Below, piece after piece: positions 27,649 to 35,900 of a DNA stretch of 64,000 nucleotides (position 1 is its first letter; each line of letters begins with the position of its first letter). Where the stretch lies: positions 248,001 through 312,000 of the forward strand of contig NZ_JAJUBB010000002.1 of the NCBI RefSeq assembly GCF_028683135.1, read 5' to 3'. Under the pieces are notes generated by a model that worked only from the letters and a program-made list of their open reading frames with translations, was not told the origin of the DNA and made no database searches. A program made the position numbers and the translations under genes. Origin of the DNA: Enterovibrio qingdaonensis (GTDB lineage Bacteria; Pseudomonadota; Gammaproteobacteria; Enterobacterales; Vibrionaceae).

Positions 27649-28110
27649 ATGCCAAAGAGAAGCAAAGAAGATACAGAAGTTACAATTCGGTTGATTCTTG
27701 ACGCTGTGGTCGATCAATTAGTGACGCTGGGTTATGACAGAATGTCGTATACCACGCTGAGCCAACAGACAGGGATATCACGCACTGGCATTAGCCACCA
27801 TTTCCCGAAAAAAACGGACTTTATAACCCGTTTGGATGATCGTTTGCTGGGAATTTTAATTGAGAAGCTCGATCTGGAAGGGGACAAGCGCATGTTCATC
27901 GAAAGTTGGCTGACAGCACTGCGCTCTGACAATCGATTCACAGCTGTTTTACGGCTATTTTTCTTACACACAGTATCATCAGAGAACGCTGCAGATTTCA
28001 CCAGCCATGCGAGCCGTAAATTGCATGATGTGTGCTGTGATAGATACGGTGAAGAATTTGAGAAAGACCTTGAGTGGCTAGTAGGAAAATCCCTGCTCAC
28101 AATGGCATAA
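27649..28110 (+). CDS. TetR-type transcriptional regulator, short
   Basis: The 153-residue protein has an N-terminal TetR helix-turn-helix (about residues 9-58, ILDAVVDQLVTLGYDRMSYTTLSQQTGISRTGISHHFPKKTDF) and a short all-helical C-terminal part. Typical TetR proteins have about 190-210 residues, so the ligand domain is reduced. It is divergent from the acyl-CoA synthetase gene and so may regulate it. The N-terminus (MPKRSKEDTEVTI) is basic, as usual for this family. Confidence 0.85.
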   Translation: MPKRSKEDTEVTIRLILDAVVDQLVTLGYDRMSYTTLSQQTGISRTGISHHFPKKTDFITRLDDRLLGILIEKLDLEGDKRMFIESWLTALRSDNRFTAVLRLFFLHTVSSENAADFTSHASRKLHDVCCDRYGEEFEKDLEWLVGKSLLTMA

Positions 28111-28133
28111 AGACGTGCTACAATCCCCCTCAG

Positions 28134-28158
28134 AAAAAGCGCCTATTTGGCGCTTTTT
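28134..28158 (+). terminator. Terminator after the TetR-type gene
   Basis: AAAAAGCGCC/GGCGCTTTTT stem and T run, 24 bp after the stop codon. Confidence 0.88.
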
Positions 28159-28343
28159 GCCGCTTTAGCGCAGTGACTTCATTTTTCAGTTTGTCCCACA
28201 CCTAACTCGTTTTTGATCTGAAACAGTAAAACGACAAAAACTGTTTAATCTTTCAATTAATTGTTGAATTATTCAAAAATAATTTAATAATGAGTATCTG
28301 AACTCTGGTCATACAATTTACCCCTTTGCCAACGAGATTTTTC

Positions 28344-29540
28344 ATGAGCAATTCACTAGTACTTGTCCTTAACGCGGGCAGTTCCTCTCTTAAATTCGCA
28401 TTGATGGATGCACAAACGGGCGAAGCCATTCTTTCTGGTCTTGGCGAGTGCTTCGGTCTTGAAGATGCGCGCATTAGTTGGAAACGCGACGGCGAGAAAC
28501 AAGAGCTGATGCTGGAAGAAGGTGGCAACCACCACGAGAAAGCAGTCGGCATCATCGTTGAGCTGGTTGAAAGCATGAACGTTGGCGAACGCCTAGTTGC
28601 TATCGGTCACCGTGTTGTTCATGGTGGCGAGAAGTTTAACGATGCGACCTTGCTAAACAACGCTGTTATCGAAGAAATCGAAGCTCTGAGTGACTTGGCT
28701 CCTCTGCACAACCCAGCAAACGTAATGGGTATCCGTGCCGCTATGAACGCTTTCCCAAGTCTTCCTCAAGTTGCTGTTTTCGACACTGCATTCCACCAAA
28801 GCATGCCTCAAAAAGCGTTCACTGGCGCAATTGCTCGTGAGCTATACACTGACTACGGCATTCGTCGCTACGGTTTCCACGGAACCAGCCACTACTTCGT
28901 AACACGTGAAGCGGCTCAGCAACTGAACAAGAATATCGACGAAGCAAACTTCATTTCAGTTCACCTAGGTAATGGTGCGTCTGTATGTGCTGTTCGTAAC
29001 GGTCAATCTGTTGATACCTCAATGGGCTTCACCCCACTGTCAGGTCTGATGATGGGCACACGTTGTGGTGACCTTGACCCAGGTATCATTGAGTTCCTGC
29101 TGAAAAAAGGCTGGAGCCAAGAGCAAGTATTTGAAGCTCTGAACAAGAAATCAGGTTTCTTGGGCGTATCTAGCCTGACTTCTGATGCGCGTGGCATTCT
29201 AGAAGCAATGGAAAATGGTCACGAAGGCGCGAAATTGGCGTTTGAAGTATTTACCTACCGCGTAGCGAAATACATCGGTTCTTACCTGATCCCGCTAGAT
29301 AGCCTTGATGCAATCATCTTCACGGGTGGCATCGGTGAAAACTCACTGCCAATCCGCCGTGAAATCCTGAAGAACCTGAAACTGTTGGGCTTTGTTGAAG
29401 ATGAAGCGGGCAACGAAGCAGCACGTTTCGGTAACGGCGGCATTATCGCGAAATCAGAAATGATGGATGCAGTGGCTATCGTCGTACCAACCAACGAAGA
29501 ATTCGTTATTGCGTCACAAGCTGCTGAGTTTGCGAAGTAA
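28344..29540 (+). CDS. ackA: Acetate kinase
   Basis: The 398-residue enzyme interconverts acetate plus ATP with acetyl phosphate plus ADP. The family motifs are clear: LVLNAGSSSLKFAL at the N-terminus, GHRVVHGGEKF, VFDTAFHQSMP, RRYGFHGTSHYFV, HLGNGASVCAV, MGFTPLSGLMMGTRCGDLDP and FTGGIGENS. I chose the ATG at 28344 (reads MSNSLVLVLNAGSS); the in-frame TTG at 28326 would add six unlikely residues. The usual partner pta is not adjacent, which suggests a second, stand-alone ackA copy. A strong terminator follows. Confidence 0.96.
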   Translation: MSNSLVLVLNAGSSSLKFALMDAQTGEAILSGLGECFGLEDARISWKRDGEKQELMLEEGGNHHEKAVGIIVELVESMNVGERLVAIGHRVVHGGEKFNDATLLNNAVIEEIEALSDLAPLHNPANVMGIRAAMNAFPSLPQVAVFDTAFHQSMPQKAFTGAIARELYTDYGIRRYGFHGTSHYFVTREAAQQLNKNIDEANFISVHLGNGASVCAVRNGQSVDTSMGFTPLSGLMMGTRCGDLDPGIIEFLLKKGWSQEQVFEALNKKSGFLGVSSLTSDARGILEAMENGHEGAKLAFEVFTYRVAKYIGSYLIPLDSLDAIIFTGGIGENSLPIRREILKNLKLLGFVEDEAGNEAARFGNGGIIAKSEMMDAVAIVVPTNEEFVIASQAAEFAK

Positions 29541-29562
29541 GCAACAAACGCTGAACTGAATT

Positions 29563-29597
29563 GAAAAAGCCGCTGATGAGAGTCAGCGGCTTTTTCT
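29563..29597 (+). terminator. Terminator after ackA
   Basis: AAAAAGCCGCTGA/TCAGCGGCTTTTT stem with T run, 22 bp after the stop codon. Confidence 0.88.
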
Positions 29598-29630
29598 GTG
29601 CTTTCCGAACGTTATTCATCTTGGAAAGAC

Positions 29631-29665
29631 AACGTTGGGAAAGTAACGTTGGGAAAGTAACGTTG
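29631..29665. repeat. Short tandem repeat, 14-bp unit
   Basis: AACGTTGGGAAAGT occurs twice in tandem, followed by AACGTTG of a third unit, between ackA and the biosynthetic cluster. No gene overlaps it. It may mark the boundary where the cluster was inserted, but the sequence does not show this directly. Confidence 0.75.
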
Positions 29666-29780
29666 AATAGCCAATGACGTGATAGATACAATTGAGTTAG
29701 ACAATATTCGCCTATCCGTGGACTGCCATCGCTAATGTGCTCAGTTCAGACCTGATGTCGATGTAATACATAACAAACGC

Positions 29781-30473
29781 TTATTGGGCAACAAGTGTAA
29801 TGATTTGATTCTCTGTCATGGTGAACTGGCATTCAAATGTCGAGTACTGAGGTAGTTGCTTTCCAATTCTCTCATCTAATGCTAATTCAATATGATTCTC
29901 GCTAATTCCAATTACCTTTGACGTTTCAAAACCAATAACATCTTTGATATAGGGGTAAATAGCTTTATAGACGCTTTCTTTGGCCGAAAATACGAGAGTC
30001 GCAAACTGCCTAAAAGACAGCTTACACTCGTCAAGAAACTTCACTTCTCTTGTATTCATGATGTGGCGGGAGAGGTTGTCTGCTGTTTTGTGGCATAAGA
30101 GATCTTCGATATCTACGCCCAGGAAGTTGATAGCATTATTACTTGTTACTGCACACAATGCTTGATCACGAGTGTGTGAAATCGAACCAGAAATGCCTTT
30201 AGGGAATCCTGGTGACCTGTCCACGTTTCGTATGACCTCAGTAGAATTTGAACCTATAGAGGCTAAGGCTTGTCGCGCAAGAACTCGCCCGGCCATATAT
30301 TCTGCTTGCCGTTTTGGCACTGATCGGCGTATGTCATCAGGTATATCTATATTCAGTGAGCAACCCAGATTTTGGGTTAGATGATGGCTGTTAAATCGAC
30401 ACCACCATACTTCAACTCCAATATCTCGATGCTCCTGAAAAAGACCTATTTCTTCAATTAGACGCTCACTCAT
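29781..30473 (-). CDS. 4'-phosphopantetheinyl transferase (EntD-like)
   Basis: This enzyme moves the phosphopantetheine arm of CoA onto carrier-domain serines. From the ATG at 30473 it has 230 residues, close to EntD-type enzymes; an in-frame ATG at 30518 would add 15, and neither start has an ideal ribosome-binding site. The motifs are KRQAEYMAGRVLARQAL, GSISHTRDQA, LGVDIEDL (metal-binding Asp and Glu) and FSAKESVYKAIYP. It is the last gene of the minus-strand cluster and would activate the T domains of the three synthetases upstream of it. Base composition is AT-richer than the synthetase genes. Confidence 0.9.
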   Translation of the reverse strand: MSERLIEEIGLFQEHRDIGVEVWWCRFNSHHLTQNLGCSLNIDIPDDIRRSVPKRQAEYMAGRVLARQALASIGSNSTEVIRNVDRSPGFPKGISGSISHTRDQALCAVTSNNAINFLGVDIEDLLCHKTADNLSRHIMNTREVKFLDECKLSFRQFATLVFSAKESVYKAIYPYIKDVIGFETSKVIGISENHIELALDERIGKQLPQYSTFECQFTMTENQIITLVAQ

Positions 30474-30543
30474 TTTTGATTGTTCTCTTCCTGTTTCCTT
30501 CTTGAAGACTATCTTCATGTGCGTTCTAAAATGAACGATGAAC

Positions 30544-32097
30544 TCACACAGCACTTTCCTCGACAAAATGGTCGACATTGTTGGCTTTGCTTTCCTGATC
30601 AAAAACGTTAGCAGCATTTAATATGGCCGTAACGACTCTGTCGATGTCCTCGGTAGTGGTTAGTGGATTAGATATGACGACCCTGAAAACAGTAATTGGC
30701 TCTTTCGAAATATTATGCTCAGTGAGCGAAGTTTTTGATACAAAACAGCCATTCAAATTAAATAGCCTCTCCTGTATCTTCTCATTAATTTTGTTGATTT
30801 CAGCATTGTCAGTTTCTGAAAGGCAAGTGTTTTGTAATCTGGATGGTATATACCTAAAATTTACGATATTTAAATCACATGATTTTAATAATTGGAAAGA
30901 TACTTCTGATTTTATCGTGTTTTTTAAGTGTTCGGTATTCTGCATCGACTTTTCTATGAGATAAGAGTAGCCTTCTTTGCCGACAATCCTAAGTAGAGCG
31001 TGAATAAGAAGTGAATTAGCTGCGCGCGATCCTTCTAAAGAAAATTGACCTAGATCTAAGCTTCCAGGTTGTGACTGATAGCTTGCAGTAGTTGAATAAC
31101 AGTCTGCATCATTCATGTTTCTGAATAAGCACATACTTGCTCCTTGAGCTGAATATAACAGTTTATGTGCGCAAAAAGTGATGGAGTCTGATGAGTGAAT
31201 GCCTGAGAACTTATGTTTGTACTTGTCAGAAAATATAAATCCGCCACCCCAGGCTGCATCAACATGGAAGTGAATACCATATGAGTTTGAAATTTCACGA
31301 AGAGAATGAAGAGGGTCAATTGCGCCAGTCTCTGTCGCACCTGCTATCCCGACCAACGATATCACGAAGACATTCTCTTTTTTACATGTCTCGAGTTTTG
31401 ACTTTAAATCCTCAACACACATACGATTATTGTCGTCTGTGTCTACATACAGTATTCCATCCTCGCCAATGCCTAGTATATTGGCGGATTTCTTGAATGA
31501 GTAGTGCATTAGCCGAGTTCCAACAATAACGGCTTCCTTAAACCCTAGTAATTGAAGACACTTATGAAATCCCTTTTTCTTTAATTCGGGTTTTGTTATG
31601 CCTAACTCAATGAGCTTTCTGTTTCTTGCATAAAGCATTGCGGTCATATTAGCAATGCTACCACTGCTGGTGATCGTTCCATAGACTGAAGCTTCATCAT
31701 GAATATTGCTTGGGTAACAAGATGAATGTAAATCAAAAAACAGTTTGTGAAATGTGTACAGCACCTGTCTTTCTAACTTTGTCAGAATGTTTGATGTTTC
31801 GACTTTCACCACATTTTGGTTCATTCTAGTGATAATTTTGGCTATCTCAGGAATAAAGTTGGGAAGTCTGGATGTCATGTGGCCAATATATCGTGGTGAC
31901 GACACATCGATAGTAAAAGGTATCACGTTATTATCTAGAAATTGGAAGTAGTCCTCTACACCAATTTGAGCTTGGTCAAGTAAACTTTTTTCAAGATGAG
32001 CGAAATCTTGGATTAACTGAGTTGATGGGTCATCTTTGTTTTTTATTCTATCTAAGTTTGTTTTAGGCTCAAATAATTGGGTGTACTTATTGTTCAT
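30544..32097 (-). CDS. PLP-dependent group II decarboxylase, PanP-like (aspartate 1-decarboxylase candidate)
   Basis: This 517-residue fold-type I PLP enzyme of the glutamate/aromatic decarboxylase group has GTITSSGSIANMTAMLYARN (phosphate region), HVDAAWGGGF (Asp binding the PLP ring nitrogen) and the Schiff-base lysine in TFCAHKLLYSAQGASM. Its length and motifs resemble PanP, the Vibrio aspartate 1-decarboxylase that makes beta-alanine. Glutamate or diaminobutyrate decarboxylase activity cannot be excluded from motifs alone. In this cluster a beta-alanine role fits well, because one adenylation domain of the large synthetase carries a beta-alanine-type code. AGGA precedes the ATG. Confidence 0.85.
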   Translation of the reverse strand: MNNKYTQLFEPKTNLDRIKNKDDPSTQLIQDFAHLEKSLLDQAQIGVEDYFQFLDNNVIPFTIDVSSPRYIGHMTSRLPNFIPEIAKIITRMNQNVVKVETSNILTKLERQVLYTFHKLFFDLHSSCYPSNIHDEASVYGTITSSGSIANMTAMLYARNRKLIELGITKPELKKKGFHKCLQLLGFKEAVIVGTRLMHYSFKKSANILGIGEDGILYVDTDDNNRMCVEDLKSKLETCKKENVFVISLVGIAGATETGAIDPLHSLREISNSYGIHFHVDAAWGGGFIFSDKYKHKFSGIHSSDSITFCAHKLLYSAQGASMCLFRNMNDADCYSTTASYQSQPGSLDLGQFSLEGSRAANSLLIHALLRIVGKEGYSYLIEKSMQNTEHLKNTIKSEVSFQLLKSCDLNIVNFRYIPSRLQNTCLSETDNAEINKINEKIQERLFNLNGCFVSKTSLTEHNISKEPITVFRVVISNPLTTTEDIDRVVTAILNAANVFDQESKANNVDHFVEESAV

Positions 32098-32173
32098 GTC
32101 GATCCTAAATGGCTAATTTAATGCAATGGATTTTTATTTGATTTGTGGGTTTTTATGTGTTTATCAGTTTTGT

Positions 32174-32965
32174 TCAAAAATGGACTTTTTTTAAAATTTC
32201 ACTAACGAGATTTGTAACGTTTTTATAATCCGAATTAATGAAGAAATGCCCGCCATCAAAGTATGCGTAATTAAAATCACGTGTCGTTAGGTCTGACCAA
32301 GAAATCAATTGTTCCTTGGTAACTTGCGTATCAGAGTCACCTGAAAATGCAGTGATAGAGCAGGGTAAAGCTTCTTTGGCAGCGATGTAGTTATCCGCAA
32401 TGGTAAAATCGGCTTTTAACATTGGCAGCAGTAATGACATCAATTCTTTGTTTTGCATGACTTCTACTGGTGTGCCGTTCATTGCCTCTATTTTCTCAAG
32501 AAATACGTCATCAGGCAGGTCGCAAATCCGCTCGCTGAGTTTTGGGGTATGAGGCGCACGGCTTCCGGAGGCAATAAAATGCAGAGGAGGCATTCCCCCT
32601 CTTTGAATGACTTCGATTGCAAACTGGAACGCTATTCGACTCCCTAAACTGTGCCCAAGCAAGACGTAAGGCTTCTCGGTAAGTTCGCGTTCAAATGGCA
32701 GTAGTGCTTTCATCATTTCAGGCATTGTTGAAATGGCTGGCTCCAACAATCTTGATGCTCTCCCTGGAGGTTGCACAATGACGAGCTCTACGAATTCGGG
32801 GAGTCGTTTAACCCAGCTTTGATAGTTAGCTGCGCTTCCCCCCGCATAAGGGAAGCAAACCAATCTCATTGTCGCGTTGGCATTTGGTGATGGAATAACA
32901 AACCAATCACTGTTCGTTAGCGTCCCTGCGTTGACTGATTTCAAGCGATTCTCCTTCTTTATCAC
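32174..32965 (-). CDS. Type II thioesterase (GrsT-like)
   Basis: This 263-residue alpha/beta-hydrolase has the type II thioesterase signature: RLVCFPYAGGSAANYQSW, the nucleophile elbow LLGHSLGSRIAF (about residue 104), AFSGDSDTQVTKEQL (Asp) and YFDGGHFF (catalytic His). Such enzymes remove wrong or stalled acyl groups from carrier domains. The start overlaps the synthetase stop by four bases (ATGA), so translation is coupled. No type I thioesterase domain is seen on any visible synthetase, so this protein could also take part in release. Confidence 0.92.
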   Translation of the reverse strand: MIKKENRLKSVNAGTLTNSDWFVIPSPNANATMRLVCFPYAGGSAANYQSWVKRLPEFVELVIVQPPGRASRLLEPAISTMPEMMKALLPFERELTEKPYVLLGHSLGSRIAFQFAIEVIQRGGMPPLHFIASGSRAPHTPKLSERICDLPDDVFLEKIEAMNGTPVEVMQNKELMSLLLPMLKADFTIADNYIAAKEALPCSITAFSGDSDTQVTKEQLISWSDLTTRDFNYAYFDGGHFFINSDYKNVTNLVSEILKKVHF

Positions 32966-35900
32966 TTATGGCTGCCATCTAGCAGCGTTCTTGCGAGTTT
33001 TCTAATTTGTTGAATATGTAGTGAAGAGAACAAGCGAATGTCCTCTCTGGAATACATGGCAGGGCTGTATCCCCACACTAAGGTTAACTTGCCATTTTCC
33101 GAGCTCAGTTTTCCAAACGGCGCGAATGTCGGTGGATGCAGACCTTCTTCCTTACCTTTATTTTCAGGTGCCAGCGTATCTTGGGCATCTTCTACCGAAT
33201 TTGCTTTTGGCACATAGTTAAATTCAATATTGTGTTCGGGAATGGGTGCAATCATCTTTGCTAAGTGTGGGTCTTTAAATCTTGCGTATTGCAGAGCCTG
33301 ACTTGGTTTTTCAGCCTGCGAAATCTGCTTCGATACGACGCTCAGGTAGCTTTCTATGCAATGAGACTGCGGTTGGTCAAGGTAGACGAAATCATATCGG
33401 GAGATCCAACCTACGGTGCGACTTAAATTGAAACCTTCGTGCGCTCTGTTGTTACGTGTAATACAGAGGAAGGCTTTGTTTCCCTTTGTCCAAGTCTGAT
33501 AGGCAAGAGAGAGGGCACTTATTACCAGAGATTCTATATCGAAACGGTTTTTTTTGATGACTTTCTCAAGCAGGTCCGAGAGTTCGTCATCAAATTGCGT
33601 AGTAATCAACTCGGGCTCTACAAGGCTATGTTCGTTCGCATTGCGAAGCGACACGTCATCGATGTTCGCGCACGTCGTCCAATCTTTACTCAACCAGTTC
33701 TCGATATACTCAGGAGCTGATGCTTTCGCTCGTGCTAACTGGTGTTCTATAAACTGATTTAATTGTGTTTGTGTGCGCGGGAGTAAAACGGGTTGCCTCG
33801 CTGTCAGTTGACCATAGGCCAGCATAAGATCTTCTTTGAGAACACCTAGTGAATAGCCATCAACAACTAGGTGATGAAAAACGAGAAATATCCTGCCAGG
33901 GGTTTCATTGCCTAGTTTAAATCTAACGACGTAAAACAGCTGTTTTTCAATGTCTAATTGCTTTTGCAATGCTGTACAGACTTGTTCCAATTCAACCGTT
34001 TGGGAAATGCAGTCCAGATGTGAAAAGTCGTATTCAAGCCACCAGTCTTTCATGTCCTCCAAAGATTGATAGTGCTGGTGCCAAGTTCCGTCTTCGTATC
34101 GCCATACGCGTCGCAGACCCTCATGATGTTGAAGGATGGCAACGATGGCCTTTTTGGCATTGGTTGGGTCAAAGTCTTCGCGCACGACAAAAAGCTCAGA
34201 CACGTTCCAATGGTTCCTCTGTGGCCGCCTAAATAGCCAGTGATCATTAAAGCCGATATCGTAGGCAATATTGTTCGTGGCCGACGGTAGAGCGTTCTGA
34301 TTTGACTCGTCTTTAATACTTACCGCCAGAGATGCTAAATCGTGTTCGCCGAACAAGAGAGGTAACGCGAAGCTTATGCCTTTTTTGGTAAGGATGGATT
34401 GAAATTGCACGGCTTGAATTGAATTTCCCCCCAAAGAGAAGAAGTTATCCTTTAGCCCTACTTTTGGTATTTGCAGCAACGCCGCGATTTCGTCGCACAG
34501 TAATTTTTGGATTTCTGTCGTTGGCGCAACATACGTTTTAGATGTCCCCAACGCTGATGCGCGAGTTCCGCTTGCTTCAACAATTTTAGCCATGTCGAAA
34601 TGAAGGGCACTTGCAGACCAAGAAGAGAGGGGGAGTTTTAGTTCTTTTACGTTTTGGTTTTCGTTAGTGCCTTTAGCCGTCGTTGAAGCGTCGCTCGATG
34701 CTTTGGTTGCATCGAACTCAATTTGTGCGAGGGTGTCTCCGCTGATCCCTGTTGATTCGGGATAAACGCCGATGTGTGAAAGGAAGTTTCGTGCTGGCGT
34801 ATTTCGCTCTCCAACGGCGACGGGAATAGTGCATGTGTGGTGGCCGGCGATGGCACCAAAGTACGCCATCATTTTGTGCTCGACGCCACGGCCCATAGCA
34901 CGACAACTGAGCAGGAAGCTGTCGAGGCAAAACTGGGTGTCTTGTTTCTCCCAAAGAACTGCACCAACAATGCCAAGATCGCCAAATATGTCGGAGACTC
35001 TGACAACAAACCCTTTTAGCTGATTGCTGTTGAAGCGTTTTGCCAATGTTGCTTCGTCATATCGTCGTAAGCTGGTGTTAAACTGGTTCGTTCTCAGACT
35101 CAACTCCGACACGCGTGGCAAATTACCTTCTTCGATTGGCGAGAAAGTGATAACAGTGTTCAGTGACGCGAGATATTCCGCGAAGGTTTTTGCCGCTGCT
35201 TTATATTTGTTTCGTTTCTGGTTTTGTTTGTATTGTGTGGTGCGATCAGACGCGAGTTCATCAGCCAATGCGGCATCAAATACCCATAAATGGGCGAGCC
35301 ACGTTGAAATGGTGTCCAGCTTGGGTCTTTGCAAAACGAGGACTTCTGGGCAGTTTGCGGTGACTTCAGCACACTGCACTGGGTCGTCATCAATAAATAC
35401 AAAACTGTCTAAACCAAGGTTGAGTTCAGCCGCGATAGCGCGGATGTTTTCGGACTTAGATGCCCAGTTAATTCGGGTAGTGGTAATGTCCTCTTTGACC
35501 AGAAGCATGTCGGGTGTGTGGTCAAAGGCATTCCACACGTCCATTTCTTCGTTCTTGCTGCATAAAGCGAGAAGAACACCTTTCTTTTTCAGCGATAATG
35601 CCAGTGTTTGAATCGCTTTAAACGGTTCGGTGACCGCAAGTTTTTCTGCGCCAATCTCTCCTACAACACCTTGCCAGAGAGTATTGTCACAATCTAAAAC
35701 CAGAACTTTGGTTTGTTCCTTTTTCGGACGGTACAAGGTTCGAATGATAGTCGTTGAAAGTGCGGCATAGCCTTCGGGTGTGTAGGCGATGTTGGCGGAC
35801 TTGAAGCTGTCTTCATCAAACGCATTACTGACAGGATATAACGCTGATAACGTTGAATTTGGGGTGACCGAAATGTGACTAATGTTTGCCAATTGGCTGA

